Assembly: GCA_029972135.1 (NCBI GenBank)
Contig: CP124755.1
Location: 3,037,001 to 3,101,000, forward strand
DNA length: 64,000 nt
Direction of reading: 5' to 3'
Source: Candidatus Thiocaldithrix dubininis
Lineage (GTDB): Bacteria > Pseudomonadota > Gammaproteobacteria > Thiotrichales > Thiotrichaceae
The position numbers and the translations under genes are program-made. How positions within the stretch are numbered: position 1 is the first letter of the stretch; every line of letters starts with the position of its first letter. Below the pieces are notes generated by a model. The model was given only the letters and a program-made list of their open reading frames with translations. It made no database searches and was not told the DNA's origin. This document shows positions 33,151 through 43,321 of the stretch, piece after piece.

Positions 33151-34059
33151 TTAATTTCGGTTAGCCTTAAAATATTTACGAAAATCCGCAAAGCTATCCA
33201 CAATACCCAATGTACCCAGCAAAATTGCAATGTGTACGGTTAACGCAGCTAATAAAATATAGACAGCAATTAACCAAACATTATGCCATTGGTTGGCATG
33301 TGCTAGGGCATGTAACATGGCTAAACCTTGGAAGATAAACACGGCCAAACCTGCCAGTACCATATCAATTGCCCAAGGAAAGCCACCGAATAACGCTAAT
33401 CCAATCAATCCTAAAATAACGATTGCTGGAATTTGCCCCACTCGTAGCACTAACCATTCTTGTTTAAAGCCACCCGGGTTATACAATTGCGCTTGCCAGA
33501 AGCGAGCAATGATAATGGATAACACCAATAACACATTTGCAGTCAATACTAAGCTACCCATTAGAATTTGCGCCATACCGTCTAAGATTTGCTGACGGGT
33601 ATTCGCCTCTATATCGGCAGGTAGCATTTGTATCTCAGTTAATAAAGATACAAATTCTTGCCACTCTGGCTGGGCTTGCCAAAAATTAATCGGGTTATCC
33701 ACGATTAAATGAAATAGCCCAACCCCTAGCACACTGACTGTAAACAAGCTGGTTAAGACCCATTGCCAAGAGACACTTTTTGTGAGAATAGTTGCTAAAC
33801 CGACAATCGGTAACCATACCACCAAACTTAAGATGAAACTTTGTAATGGATCAGCACCCGCTATCAAGCTAATCCCTGCTAAGATAGCGGCGCTGGGAAT
33901 TGCAATGCTTAAACCGCGTTGCCAACCTAAGCGTAGGCTGACTAAACCAATTGCAGCATTACTGAGCAAACTCAACATAGGCAATACCAGCGACAGCACT
34001 GCAAATAGCAGCACAAAACTGATCGCTTGCAATGGCCCTGCCATGATGAATTTAGCCAT
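33151..34059 (-). CDS. DUF2232-type membrane protein between rpsR and rplI
   Basis: 302-residue integral membrane protein with about eight hydrophobic segments, beginning MAKFIMAGPLQAISFVLLFAVLSLVLPM. A gene of this kind is inserted between rpsR and rplI in many gammaproteobacteria (DUF2232/YybS-like). Function unknown; the conserved position suggests co-expression with ribosomal proteins. The assignment rests on position and topology more than on diagnostic residues. Confidence 0.75.
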   Translation of the reverse strand: MAKFIMAGPLQAISFVLLFAVLSLVLPMLSLLSNAAIGLVSLRLGWQRGLSIAIPSAAILAGISLIAGADPLQSFILSLVVWLPIVGLATILTKSVSWQWVLTSLFTVSVLGVGLFHLIVDNPINFWQAQPEWQEFVSLLTEIQMLPADIEANTRQQILDGMAQILMGSLVLTANVLLVLSIIIARFWQAQLYNPGGFKQEWLVLRVGQIPAIVILGLIGLALFGGFPWAIDMVLAGLAVFIFQGLAMLHALAHANQWHNVWLIAVYILLAALTVHIAILLGTLGIVDSFADFRKYFKANRN

Positions 34060-34120
34060 ATAATATCAATGCGTTACTTCGTAAATAAACCACGAGCGAA
34101 CTCGCAGCTAGACAAACCGC

Positions 34121-34348
34121 TTACTTGTGTTGATCCGAGTATGGCAACAACGCTAAGAAACGAGCGCGTTTAATTGCAGTCGTTAATTGGCGTTGGTACT
34201 TGGCTTTAGTGCCAGTAATGCGGCTAGGCACGATTTTACCGGTTTCAGTAATGAAGCTTTTCAGAATGTCGAGATCTTTGTAATCGACTTCGGTAATGCC
34301 TTCAGCAGTGAAACGGCAGTATTTTTTGCGGCGGAATTGACGTGACAT
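34121..34348 (-). CDS. rpsR: Ribosomal protein bS18
   Basis: 75-residue small-subunit protein, [28 protein letters not shown] and [28 protein letters not shown] match bS18. Forms a heterodimer with bS6 on the 30S platform. Lies 23 bp after rpsF. Confidence 0.98.
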   Translation of the reverse strand: MSRQFRRKKYCRFTAEGITEVDYKDLDILKSFITETGKIVPSRITGTKAKYQRQLTTAIKRARFLALLPYSDQHK

Positions 34349-34371
34349 AAATTGCTCCAGATCAGCCGTGA

Positions 34372-34764
34372 TTATTCGTCGTCAGATGATTCATCATCAT
34401 CTAAAGGCAGTTCTTCTTCGCGCATGCGTTTAGCAGGTTTACCGTCACCTTCTTTCTTCAAAGGAGAAGGTTCAGTCACTGCTTGATCAGCGCGAATGGT
34501 AAGATTGCGGATAATCGCATCATTGAAGCGGAAAATGCTTTCCAATTCAGCTAATGTTTCAGCACTGCACTCAAGGTTCATTAATACATAATGTGCTTTG
34601 TGCAATTTATTGATAGGGTAAGCCAATTGGCGACGACCCCAATCTTCTAAACGGTGAACTTTGCCACCTGCATCTTGTACCATTGTGCGATAACGATCAA
34701 TCATCGCTGGCACTTGTTCGCTCTGGTCAGGATGCACCAGAAAGACAACTTCATAATGTCTCAT
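34372..34764 (-). CDS. rpsF: Ribosomal protein bS6
   Basis: 130 residues: [49 protein letters not shown], then a charged tail ending in Asp/Glu/Ser residues, comparable to the glutamate-modified tail of E. coli bS6. First gene of the operon, with AAAGGAACCC before the start and a leader hairpin that may bind bS6:bS18. Confidence 0.97.
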   Translation of the reverse strand: MRHYEVVFLVHPDQSEQVPAMIDRYRTMVQDAGGKVHRLEDWGRRQLAYPINKLHKAHYVLMNLECSAETLAELESIFRFNDAIIRNLTIRADQAVTEPSPLKKEGDGKPAKRMREEELPLDDDESSDDE

Positions 34765-34789
34765 TCAAGGGTTCCTTTCGGGTTAAACA

Positions 34790-34812
34790 GCTTCCCACGG
34801 TTGTGGTGAAGC
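34790..34812 (-). promoter_or_regulatory. rpsF leader hairpin, candidate bS6:bS18 autoregulatory element
   Basis: The minus strand folds as GCTTC-A-CCAC-AACC-GTGG-GAAGC, a two-part stem with an unpaired A and ACCG at the loop, 26 nt before the rpsF start. Known bS6:bS18 mRNA sites have two short helices with an exposed CCG; this is similar but not proven. Confidence 0.45.
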
Positions 34813-34903
34813 AAGGAAGGCAAGACATTTTGCCTAAAATGTAAAAGCGCGGGATTATCGCGCTGTTACTGGATTCAGGTCAATCTTTTTAAACGCTTTT
34901 TGA

Positions 34904-34931
34904 CAATGGCTCAGCAGAAACCTAGCCATTG
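34904..34931 (-). terminator. Hairpin after the SdrD-B protein gene
   Basis: CAATGGCT (34904-34911) pairs with AGCCATTG (34924-34931), 13 bp past the stop codon of the minus-strand gene. No U run follows directly. Confidence 0.45.
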
Positions 34932-34944
34932 CCACATGCCCCGA

Positions 34945-37596
34945 TTAAGGCGCTTTTACCGTAATATGCAAAACCTTAGTTTGTGTGGCAGGTAAGTCCT
35001 CTACATTCCACACGCCTAGCGTTTCATCAAAGACATCTTTGCCGTAAACGCTTTGTCCGTCATCACTGACATATACCAATCCCGCAGGTAAAACATCTTT
35101 TACTTGCACCGCACTGGCCGGATTGCTGCTGTTATTATGAATCGACAAGATGTAAATGAATTCCTCACCACGTATAACCGTGTCTTTACTAACTTCTTTC
35201 GAGAGCTCTAAGTCGATATTCTTAGGCAAAGGTGCAAAACCAAAGTCAAAAGAATGGTTATTTTCACCCGGCTGACCTACCGTAAAATCCACACCCTGCC
35301 CTGCTGCGGTATCCGAGTCTCGTACATCCACTAAAGCATTATTAGTGGTATCCGTTTGCACGTTTGCCAATGTCGCTTCATAAGTATCCGTAGTCGATGG
35401 CACAGCACCCGGGGTTAAAGTACACAACATACCGGTTTTTAAGAAAGTAGCATTGCCATTTTCAGCATTGGAGAAATAATAAGTTCCATCACTTGCCGTC
35501 GTGGTTTTTACAGTATTAACACCACAACTTAAGGTAATTTCCACATTAGCTAAACCGGCTTCACCGGGATCTTGAATACCGTTTTTATTATTATCTGACC
35601 ATACGCGGTTACCAATTTGCACAGGCGCAGGTAAACACAAGGCTTCAATATCCCCTAAACCGGCTGATTTACTAAAGGATTCAGGGCTACTGCTGTCATA
35701 CGCAACATATGCTCCGGTTGGTGCACCGTTATTATTATCCATCCAGACAAAGCCCGAACTTTGGTCATAGCCAACACCTAACGAGTTGGGTGGGGTTAAT
35801 GCACTCATAATAATAGGGCCTGTGCCAATTTGTGCTAAGCCCCCTTGCGAAATTTCATAGTGACGTGCGGTTGTGCCATAAATAGGCGCACCACCATCCC
35901 CCCAATAAAATTCACCATCATCCAACGCATCATTATGGTAACGCGTATCCGTGTTGTTTAAATCGTAATTGGTATCGGGATGAATATAACCCGAATTACT
36001 GGCACTACGTCCGGCACACACCCCTAAATTATTGGTGTGGTCATTGCTTTCCCACATATAAGATTTGGTGACATTGTCATAGCCTACGCACACAATATCA
36101 CCGACGGTGTTTGTGGTGTAATTCAATGCAGACACTACAGTAGGTGTCGTGCGCGAGTAAGGTAAATCCACCCCCCACTGGTCGGCTAAGCGTCCGCGAA
36201 AGCCTAACACCATATCATTACCCACAAATTCAATATCGGTTAGCATTTGTGAATTATCGGTTACCCAGTTACGGGGTGTCCCTTTGGCAAAACGCGAGGC
36301 AGAAATTTGATCCATGCTGCTAAGCCAAGGGTCAAGCTGGGTTTTATAAATACCGTAACGCTGCTTACTCCAGTCATAATTCAAAACTTCCGTCCACGCA
36401 TTGCTAGTCGTGTTTAATGAGAAAACGTAAGCCCGTAATTCATCGCGGGCGGTAGCTAAATTGGCCGTTCGACTCACTTCGCCCGAACATACTGCCCCCA
36501 CATATAACAAGCCATGATGATATTTCAGACCAAACGGGCGTACGTCATCAGGCGCATTTTTACAACTGGCTTGATTGCTGGGAAATGCCCATTGCCCAAC
36601 TTTGGTTTGTTTTGCAGTATCAATTCCAATGATTTCTTTAGTGGTTAAGTTAGTGACAAATAGTGTTTGACCGTCTTCGGATAAATCCAAGTCACCTAAA
36701 CTACACTTACCCACTTGATTGAAAATTGTGGTGTCATATTGATTGAGCAAGTCATTACCGTGCTCCCCACACACGCTAATACCCAAATCAGTTTCCACGT
36801 TTACCCATGCTTCTGGCTCTTGTGTCGGTACGCCAGTTTTAGGATCCATCGCAATGCGGTAGATTTGTCCTCGGCCGCCCGGACCATAACCGGATTGCAC
36901 TTTATGATAAGCCGCTGCGTAGAGGTAATTATTCTTTCTATCCCATGCAATGCCGTAAATTGAACCGACTTTATTAGCAATCGCCACCGCGCGGGGCTTC
37001 TTATCCACAGGCTGCCAAAACGCCAGATCGGATTGATGCGTATTAGTGTCTTTACCTGTAGCGTATTGACTCCAGCCCGCATTGATCGAAATTAACGCGT
37101 TTTTATCTTGATTCGCCCCTGTTATTTGGTCACCTAGAATAAAGCGCGAAGTCACCAATTCCGGGGCAGTTTGGCAGTATTGCAAGGGGCTATTAACCCC
37201 AAATTTGACATCGCAACGCGCTGCCGCCGTTTCAAAACGCACTGTAGTTTGTGAGTCTGTGCCTTGTGCACTAGGTTCATCTGTATCCGCCAAGCCGGAA
37301 AATTCTAAACGGTAATGACTACCATTGCTCACACTCGCTAAGACATAAACCCCATTATCACCGGTAACAGCCGAAGCCACTTCCTGATTATTGCTATCAA
37401 AGGCTTTGACCGTAATACCTGCCACCCCGGGTTCAAGTAAACCGTGCTGACCATTGTCGTCATAATCACGGAAAACTAACCCCCCAAAATCATTTTTACT
37501 GGTATCGCAGACCGTATCAGCCGCCGAGGCTGGCAAACTTAGCCATAAGCTAAGTAACGCCAAGCCTAAACCCATGCGCTGTGTGTGTGTTTTCAT
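34945..37596 (-). CDS. Large secreted SdrD-B/DUF11-type surface protein
   Basis: 883 residues from ATG 37596 (MKTHTQRMGLGLALLSLWLSL, signal cleavage near ASA-ADT). Domain order: SdrD-B-like domain (about 20-115, GGLVFRDYDDNGQHGLLEPGVAGI), a central region of about 500 residues with repeated beta strands and YGIAWDRKNNYLYAA, DLDLSEDGQTLFVTNL motifs that suggest a beta-propeller, a second SdrD-B-like domain (IGNRVWSDNNKNGIQDPGEAGLANVEI), and a C-terminal DUF11-like domain (DLELSKEVSKDTVIRGEEFIYIL). No LPXTG or membrane anchor is visible. Likely exported to the cell surface or matrix; function unknown. Confidence 0.82.
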   Translation of the reverse strand: MKTHTQRMGLGLALLSLWLSLPASAADTVCDTSKNDFGGLVFRDYDDNGQHGLLEPGVAGITVKAFDSNNQEVASAVTGDNGVYVLASVSNGSHYRLEFSGLADTDEPSAQGTDSQTTVRFETAAARCDVKFGVNSPLQYCQTAPELVTSRFILGDQITGANQDKNALISINAGWSQYATGKDTNTHQSDLAFWQPVDKKPRAVAIANKVGSIYGIAWDRKNNYLYAAAYHKVQSGYGPGGRGQIYRIAMDPKTGVPTQEPEAWVNVETDLGISVCGEHGNDLLNQYDTTIFNQVGKCSLGDLDLSEDGQTLFVTNLTTKEIIGIDTAKQTKVGQWAFPSNQASCKNAPDDVRPFGLKYHHGLLYVGAVCSGEVSRTANLATARDELRAYVFSLNTTSNAWTEVLNYDWSKQRYGIYKTQLDPWLSSMDQISASRFAKGTPRNWVTDNSQMLTDIEFVGNDMVLGFRGRLADQWGVDLPYSRTTPTVVSALNYTTNTVGDIVCVGYDNVTKSYMWESNDHTNNLGVCAGRSASNSGYIHPDTNYDLNNTDTRYHNDALDDGEFYWGDGGAPIYGTTARHYEISQGGLAQIGTGPIIMSALTPPNSLGVGYDQSSGFVWMDNNNGAPTGAYVAYDSSSPESFSKSAGLGDIEALCLPAPVQIGNRVWSDNNKNGIQDPGEAGLANVEITLSCGVNTVKTTTASDGTYYFSNAENGNATFLKTGMLCTLTPGAVPSTTDTYEATLANVQTDTTNNALVDVRDSDTAAGQGVDFTVGQPGENNHSFDFGFAPLPKNIDLELSKEVSKDTVIRGEEFIYILSIHNNSSNPASAVQVKDVLPAGLVYVSDDGQSVYGKDVFDETLGVWNVEDLPATQTKVLHITVKAP

Positions 37597-37692
37597 AAAA
37601 ATTAAGCATTGCCCCAATTATTCATTTTTATAATTTATATTAAGCAAACCTAACCTACTCATGCCTTAATCTAGGCTGAGTATTTAACTTAA

Positions 37693-38715
37693 TTAACCAC
37701 CCGTGGCGCTCATATGCCGAAAAATAACCGGCGGCGCTTGCAGATTAAAATCATGCCCCTGTGGTTTAATTTGCATGGCATCCATTAACGCTTGTTGTAA
37801 ATGTGCTAAATCATTAGGTGCTTCGCGTAAAATTTTGCGTAAATCCACCGAATGTTCTTGCCCCAAACATAGTAATAATAAGCCTTCTGCGGTCACACGC
37901 ACCCGATTACAGGTATCACAAAAGTTATGACTATGCGGCGAAATAAAACCCACACGATAAGGGCTATCAGGGCGTTGATAATAGCGAGCAGGGCCGCCCG
38001 TATTTTCTGCAATCGGCGTTAACGCAATGCTTTGTTGAATATCCCTTAAAATATCATCACTGGAATAATACACTTCAGCACGGTCATGTTCTCCAATCTG
38101 CCCCAAAGGCATTTCTTCAATAAACGTAATATCCATGCCACGAGTATGCGCAAACTCGACTAAATCTAAGATTTCATCGTGATTGCGGTGTTTTAAAATA
38201 ACCGCATTCAGCTTTACTCGTTTAAAACCCGCATCTAACGCTGCTTCAATGCCTTCAAACACTTTATGAATTTCACCCAAGCGGGTTAATTGCTTAAAAC
38301 GTGTGGCATTAAGTGTATCCAGACTAATATTAACGCGAGTCACCCCCGCTTTTTGCAAATCCTGTGCAAAACGCGCAAGCTGCGTACCGTTAGTAGTAAT
38401 GGTTAAATCCTGTAAACCGTCTAATTGCCCCAACGCTTCAAATAATTGCAAGACATTGCGCCGCACTAAGGGTTCGCCGCCGGTAATACGGAGCTTATTA
38501 ACCCCTAAGCCAACGAAAGCTTTGCCTAATAAGCTCATTTCCTCCAAGCTCAATAATTGCTCACGCGGCACGAACTGCATATCTTCACACATGCAATAAA
38601 CACAACGTAAATCGCAACGATCCGTCACTGACAAACGGACATACGTTACCTGACGTCCAAAGCGATCAATTAACAAAGGTGAGGGTTGAGTCAATGCATT
38701 AACTGGGGGCGTCAT
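37693..38715 (-). CDS. moaA: GTP 3',8-cyclase MoaA
   Basis: Radical SAM enzyme for the first step of molybdenum cofactor synthesis. N-terminal 4Fe-4S motif CDLRCVYC, GGEPLVRRN, and C-terminal second cluster CDTCNRVRVTAEGLLLLC. The chain ends HMSATGG, keeping the C-terminal GlyGly that is essential in MoaA. 340 residues is normal. No other moa gene is adjacent; no Moco riboswitch was recognised upstream. Confidence 0.95.
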   Translation of the reverse strand: MTPPVNALTQPSPLLIDRFGRQVTYVRLSVTDRCDLRCVYCMCEDMQFVPREQLLSLEEMSLLGKAFVGLGVNKLRITGGEPLVRRNVLQLFEALGQLDGLQDLTITTNGTQLARFAQDLQKAGVTRVNISLDTLNATRFKQLTRLGEIHKVFEGIEAALDAGFKRVKLNAVILKHRNHDEILDLVEFAHTRGMDITFIEEMPLGQIGEHDRAEVYYSSDDILRDIQQSIALTPIAENTGGPARYYQRPDSPYRVGFISPHSHNFCDTCNRVRVTAEGLLLLCLGQEHSVDLRKILREAPNDLAHLQQALMDAMQIKPQGHDFNLQAPPVIFRHMSATGG

Positions 38716-38861
38716 CGCTATTTCCGTGTAAAAGCCTATAAAATTCTCTGAATATGGTAACTCAACAGATGAACCTCACCATTATTTACGTATAATCCCT
38801 CAGATCATTACTGTTAATGACAGTTATCAAAGCTAAAGCAATACCGCCCAAGGAGACATCA

Positions 38862-40847
38862 ATGGCTGACACGGAGCAAAACTCAATAAACGCCCTAGGC
38901 TTTGCCTCAATGGCGAAAGAGATGCAGGCTAATTTTAAACAAGTTGAAGAGTTAATGGCTGGATTTACCCAATCTTATGAAGGTATGAATCTAGACCCCT
39001 TCAATATGAAACAAGCGTATAGCGACTGGTGGGAAGCCGTTGCCAAAAATCCGCAGAAGGTTATGGAAGCCAATATGGCATTTTGGCAAAAATCCTTGGA
39101 ACTGACCCAGCAAGCCATGTTTGGTTTTATGGGTGCAGATACCGCCCCAGTGATTGAAACACCAAAGTCTGATCGTCGTTTTAGCCACGAGGATTGGGCG
39201 AATAAACCGATTTTCGACGTAATTAAGCAATCTTACCTATTAACTTCTGATTGGATGCGTAAAGTAGTCGCATCGGCAGAAGGTTTAGATGAGCATACTT
39301 CAGAGCGAGTCAAATTCTTTACTGAGCGTATGTTGGATGCCATGTCACCGACTAACTTCGCGCTGACTAACCCAGCCGTGATTGAAAAAATCCGTGAAAC
39401 TAAAGGTGCAAACTTGGTACACGGCTTAAAAAATATGCTGGAAGATTTAGAAGCGGGCAAAGGTCAGTTAAAAATTCGCATGACCGATGCATCTGCGTTT
39501 GAATTAGGTAAAAACGTAGCCGCAACACCCGGTAAAGTCGTGTTTCAAAATCGCATGTTCCAATTATTGGAATATACGCCCACGACTGAACAAGTTTTAA
39601 AACGTCCCTTATTGATCGTACCCCCTTGGATCAATAAGTTTTACATCATGGACTTGCAACCTAAAAACTCACTATTGAAATGGTTAGTGGATCAAGGCCA
39701 TACCGTTTATGTGATTTCATGGGTGAATCCTGATGAAACTTACGCTGAAACAGGGTTTGAAGATTACATTACAGACGGCGTATTGAAAGCCTTAGACGCG
39801 ATTCAGTATGACACTGGCGAAAGTGAAATAAATGCCATCGGTTATTGTATTGGCGGCACATTATTGGCATCTAGCTTGGCTTACATGCAAGCCACCGGCG
39901 ATACACGCATTAAAAGCGCTACTTTCTTCACTACTATGCTGAATTTTGCCAACCCCGGCGAATTGGGTTTATTCATTGATGATGAACAAATCAAAGGCTT
40001 AGAAGGCAAAATGCAAGAAACCGGCTACTTAGACGGTAGCACAATGGCAGGCACATTTAATTTATTACGCGCCAATGATTTGATTTGGTCGTTCTATATT
40101 AACAATTACCTATTAGGTAACGATCCACGTCCATTTGACTTGTTATACTGGAACTCTGATTCCACGCGTATGCCTGCCAAAATGCACTCGTGGTATCTGC
40201 GTAATTTGTATTTAAACAACCAGTTATGTCAACCTAAAGCCCTAAACGTTCACGGCGTACCGTTGGATTTAACTAGCATTGATATTCCAGCCTGCTTTAT
40301 TTCAGCAGTAGAAGATCATATTGCGCCTTGGCAATCCACCTATTCTGGTGCGCGCATGTTTGGTGGCAAAACCCGCTTTATTCTAGGTGGTTCAGGGCAC
40401 ATTGCAGGCATTATCAACCCACCGGGCGCAAATAAATATAATTACCGTGTTACTGACGAACTGCCAGAAGACGGCGAAGCATGGGCAAAACAAGCAGCGG
40501 TTAATGCGGGTTCTTGGTGGCCAGAATGGGATCGCTGGGTACGTGCTTTAGACAATGCACAAGTACCTGCACGTGTCCCCGGTCAAGGCAAACTCGCTGC
40601 GATTGAAGACGCGCCCGGCACTTATGTAAAATCTAAATTAGGCGAAGCCACTCCGATATTAGCGCCGACCGTCATTCCTGAAGCGGCAAGTATTATTGAG
40701 GTTGAGCCTGCACCTGCGGTTGCTGACACCCATGCAGAAGCAACGCCTGTTGAAACCACACCAAGTGTTGAAACGCCCGCAGAAAGTGCAGCACCTGTGG
40801 CAAAACCTGCTAAAAGGGTAACAAAACCCAAGACACCAAAGGCTTAA
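38862..40847 (+). CDS. phaC: Class I poly(3-hydroxyalkanoate) synthase
   Basis: Polymerises hydroxyacyl-CoA into carbon-storage granules. Start at ATG 38862 ([17 protein letters not shown]) behind AAGGAG, giving 661 residues. Catalytic Cys329 lies in the lipase-like box GYCIGGT; the Asp is in [10 protein letters not shown] and the His in [13 protein letters not shown]. The N-terminal 100 residues include the PhaC N-domain. A C-terminal extension of about 60 residues rich in Pro/Ala/Glu ends in basic [14 protein letters not shown], resembling phasin or histone-like tails. No phaA/phaB/phaP here. A terminator follows. Confidence 0.96.
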   Translation: MADTEQNSINALGFASMAKEMQANFKQVEELMAGFTQSYEGMNLDPFNMKQAYSDWWEAVAKNPQKVMEANMAFWQKSLELTQQAMFGFMGADTAPVIETPKSDRRFSHEDWANKPIFDVIKQSYLLTSDWMRKVVASAEGLDEHTSERVKFFTERMLDAMSPTNFALTNPAVIEKIRETKGANLVHGLKNMLEDLEAGKGQLKIRMTDASAFELGKNVAATPGKVVFQNRMFQLLEYTPTTEQVLKRPLLIVPPWINKFYIMDLQPKNSLLKWLVDQGHTVYVISWVNPDETYAETGFEDYITDGVLKALDAIQYDTGESEINAIGYCIGGTLLASSLAYMQATGDTRIKSATFFTTMLNFANPGELGLFIDDEQIKGLEGKMQETGYLDGSTMAGTFNLLRANDLIWSFYINNYLLGNDPRPFDLLYWNSDSTRMPAKMHSWYLRNLYLNNQLCQPKALNVHGVPLDLTSIDIPACFISAVEDHIAPWQSTYSGARMFGGKTRFILGGSGHIAGIINPPGANKYNYRVTDELPEDGEAWAKQAAVNAGSWWPEWDRWVRALDNAQVPARVPGQGKLAAIEDAPGTYVKSKLGEATPILAPTVIPEAASIIEVEPAPAVADTHAEATPVETTPSVETPAESAAPVAKPAKRVTKPKTPKA

Positions 40848-40867
40848 TTGCATTAGCTACTGGATTT

Positions 40868-40894
40868 AAGGCAGTCTGTGGGCTGCCTTTTTTT
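40868..40894 (+). terminator. Terminator after phaC
   Basis: AAGGCAG (40868-40874) pairs with CTGCCTT (40883-40889), followed by a seven-T run. Confidence 0.85.
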
Positions 40895-41041
40895 ATGTAT
40901 AAGCGTTTTTCATTCTATTTTATAGATCGTAATATAAGAAACTATTCATTTCATTTTCTTTTGATCAGTATCTATACTTCAACAAAGTCAAACGCAACAT
41001 GCTCAAATCATAAACAAGTTCACTTTCAGGAGGTCTATACC

Positions 41042-41776
41042 ATGTTACCGAATAAAGAAGGTCAAGCAGTACCTAACGTTACTTTCCACACACGCCAAAA
41101 TTCACAATGGGTTGACGTTACTACTGACGACTTATTCAAAGGCAAAACTGTCGTTGTATTCTCATTACCGGGCGCATTTACACCAACTTGTTCTTCAACT
41201 CATGTACCACGCTATAACCAATTAGCGGATGCCTTAAAAGCGAATGGCGTCGATGACATTATTTGTATGTCGGTTAACGATACCTTCGTTATGAATGAAT
41301 GGAAAGAAGCGGAAGCAGCGGATAAATTAACCTTCATTCCAGACGGTAATGGTGAATTTACTGAAGGCATGGGCTTGTTAGTTGACAAAAACAACTTAGG
41401 CTTTGGTAAACGTTCTTGGCGTTATTCTATGTTGGTAAAAGATGGCGTTATTCAAAAAATGTTCATCGAACCTGAAAAAGATGGCGACCCGTTTGAAGTA
41501 TCTGATGCAGATACCATGCTGGGTTATATTGCGCCGAATGCAGAAAAACCATTAGACGTGACGGTTTTCACGCGTGAAGGTTGCCCGTTCTGCTTACGCG
41601 CTAAAGGCATGTTAAAAGATGCAGGCATTGATTTTGAAGAATTAGTGTTAAACAAAGACTACCGTAATGCGACATTACGCGCAGTAACAGGTGCAGATAT
41701 GGTGCCGCAAATTTTCATTAACGGTCAGTTAGTGGGCGGCTCAGACAAATTAGAAGCATGGTTAAAAAACCGCTAA
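41042..41776 (+). CDS. Peroxiredoxin-5/glutaredoxin fusion protein
   Basis: 244-residue hybrid antioxidant enzyme. Start at ATG 41042 after AGGAGG; upstream in-frame sequence is untranslated leader. Residues 1-165 are a Prx5-type domain with the peroxidatic Cys50 in [11 protein letters not shown]; residues 170-244 are a glutaredoxin with C181PFC184 and the GSH-binding [18 protein letters not shown]. The fusion reduces hydroperoxides with glutathione, using its own Grx domain. The glutathione reductase gene that should supply GSH follows 80 bp downstream. Confidence 0.95.
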   Translation: MLPNKEGQAVPNVTFHTRQNSQWVDVTTDDLFKGKTVVVFSLPGAFTPTCSSTHVPRYNQLADALKANGVDDIICMSVNDTFVMNEWKEAEAADKLTFIPDGNGEFTEGMGLLVDKNNLGFGKRSWRYSMLVKDGVIQKMFIEPEKDGDPFEVSDADTMLGYIAPNAEKPLDVTVFTREGCPFCLRAKGMLKDAGIDFEELVLNKDYRNATLRAVTGADMVPQIFINGQLVGGSDKLEAWLKNR

Positions 41777-41796
41777 GCTTATTGCTTCAGTAAGCA

Positions 41797-41819
41797 AAGG
41801 GTACGGCTTGCGTACCCTT
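41797..41819 (+). terminator. Hairpin between prx-grx and gor
   Basis: AAGGGTACG and CGTACCCTT make a perfect 9-bp stem. Only CTCTC follows, so it may be a partial terminator or an mRNA stabiliser with read-through to gor. Confidence 0.55.
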
Positions 41820-41855
41820 CTCTCACAAAATTAATAATGAGTAGGAGTTTTAAAC

Positions 41856-43220
41856 ATGAGTCAGCACTATGATGTCATCGCAATTGGCGCAGGCAGTGGC
41901 GGTCTTTCCGTGGTGGAAAAAGCGGTTAAATACGGTAAAAAATGCGCTGTTGTAGAAGTCAACGATGAAGTCGGCGGAACTTGTGTGAATCGGGGTTGTG
42001 TACCCAAAAAAGTCATGTGGTATGCCGCCGAACTCGCTCATATTCAACAGCAAGCCATTGATTACGGTTTTGCACTAACACCCGGCAAAATTGACTGGAC
42101 TAAGTTAGTGATGAAACGCGAAAACCTGATTTCCGGCATTACGGATTGGTATCGCGATGATTTCTTGGCAGAGAATGGCATTGATCTTCTGCAAGGGCAT
42201 GCGCGTTTTGTGAATGCCCATACCTTAACTGTTAACGGTACAGAATACACGGCTGATCACATTGTCATTTCAACGGGTAGCCGCCCCATTATCCCCACGA
42301 CTATTCCGGGAGCAGAATTTGGTATTACCTCTGATGGTTTTTTTGAACTTGAGCAACAACCGCAAAAAGTAGCCGTCGTAGGCGGTGGTTATATTGCCTT
42401 AGAACTCGCGGGCGTGTTGAACGCACTTGGCACGGAAACCCATATGCTGCACCAAGGTTTTCCGGTACTGATTGGCTTTGATAGCATGGTACAAACTGCT
42501 TTACGCCAACAAATGCAAGCCGACGGCATTATCTTTAATGATAATGACAAAATTACTCAAGTTGAAAAACAAACAAACGGCAAGTTAACGCTGCATTATG
42601 CGGATGGCAGTCAATTAAACGACTTAGACCAATTATTATGGGCAATTGGACGCGTACCCAATACCGACGATATTGGTTTAGACAGAATTGGGTTAACGCC
42701 AGCCGCCAATGGTCTTATCAATGTGAATGAATACCAAGAAACCGGCATTGAGGGCGTGTATGCTATTGGCGATATTATCAATATGCGCGGCGTGCAATTA
42801 ACCCCAGTGGCAATTGCGGCTGGACGGCGTTTGTCTGATCGTTTATTTGGTGGCATGAGTGGGCGTAAAGTAGATTACAGTCTCATTCCCAGCGTGATGT
42901 TTACCCATCCGCCAATTGGTACGATTGGTCTGTCTGAGGCTGCGGCGCGCGAACAATATGGTGATAAAGTCAAAGTATACAGCACAGAATTTACCTCTAT
43001 GTATTACTCGTTTGTAAAACATAAGGTTAAAACCCATATGAAACTGGTTGTGGTAGGCGAAGAAGAAAAAATTGTTGGTTGCCACGCCATTGGTAAAGGG
43101 GTTGATGAAATGATGCAAGGCTTTGCTGTCGCAATCCGCATGGGTGCAACGAAACGCGATTTTGATGACACCATCGCGATTCACCCGGTCAGTGCGGAAG
43201 AAATGGTTACCATGAAGTAG
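41856..43220 (+). CDS. gor: Glutathione-disulfide reductase
   Basis: 454-residue FAD/NADPH disulfide reductase. FAD motif AIGAGSGGLSVVEKA, redox disulfide C43/C48 in GGTCVNRGCVPKK, NAD(P)-binding AVVGGGYIALELAGVLNALG, second FAD motif GVYAIGDI, and the C-terminal catalytic HP in IAIHPVSAEEMVTMK. TAGGAG precedes the start. Supplies GSH to the peroxiredoxin-glutaredoxin fusion immediately upstream. Confidence 0.95.
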   Translation: MSQHYDVIAIGAGSGGLSVVEKAVKYGKKCAVVEVNDEVGGTCVNRGCVPKKVMWYAAELAHIQQQAIDYGFALTPGKIDWTKLVMKRENLISGITDWYRDDFLAENGIDLLQGHARFVNAHTLTVNGTEYTADHIVISTGSRPIIPTTIPGAEFGITSDGFFELEQQPQKVAVVGGGYIALELAGVLNALGTETHMLHQGFPVLIGFDSMVQTALRQQMQADGIIFNDNDKITQVEKQTNGKLTLHYADGSQLNDLDQLLWAIGRVPNTDDIGLDRIGLTPAANGLINVNEYQETGIEGVYAIGDIINMRGVQLTPVAIAAGRRLSDRLFGGMSGRKVDYSLIPSVMFTHPPIGTIGLSEAAAREQYGDKVKVYSTEFTSMYYSFVKHKVKTHMKLVVVGEEEKIVGCHAIGKGVDEMMQGFAVAIRMGATKRDFDDTIAIHPVSAEEMVTMK

Positions 43221-43241
43221 TGAGTAGTGTCACTGACTTTT

Positions 43242-43266
43242 AAGCCCTACAAAGTAGGGCTTTTTT
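43242..43266 (+). terminator. Terminator after gor
   Basis: AAGCCCTAC (43242-43250) and GTAGGGCTT (43254-43262) with loop AAA, followed by a T run. Confidence 0.9.
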
Positions 43267-43321
43267 ATTGCGGTAGGCTGCATGAATGACACAAAGCTCA
43301 TTCATATAGCAACATTATTTA

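Noticed and set aside
38716..38861. Moco riboswitch upstream of moaA
   Set aside because: The gap is short and no matching structure was recognised.
40922..40980. OxyR-like ATAG half-site upstream of the peroxiredoxin-glutaredoxin gene
   Set aside because: Only the first half ATAGATCGTA fits; the CTAT half and the second dyad are absent.
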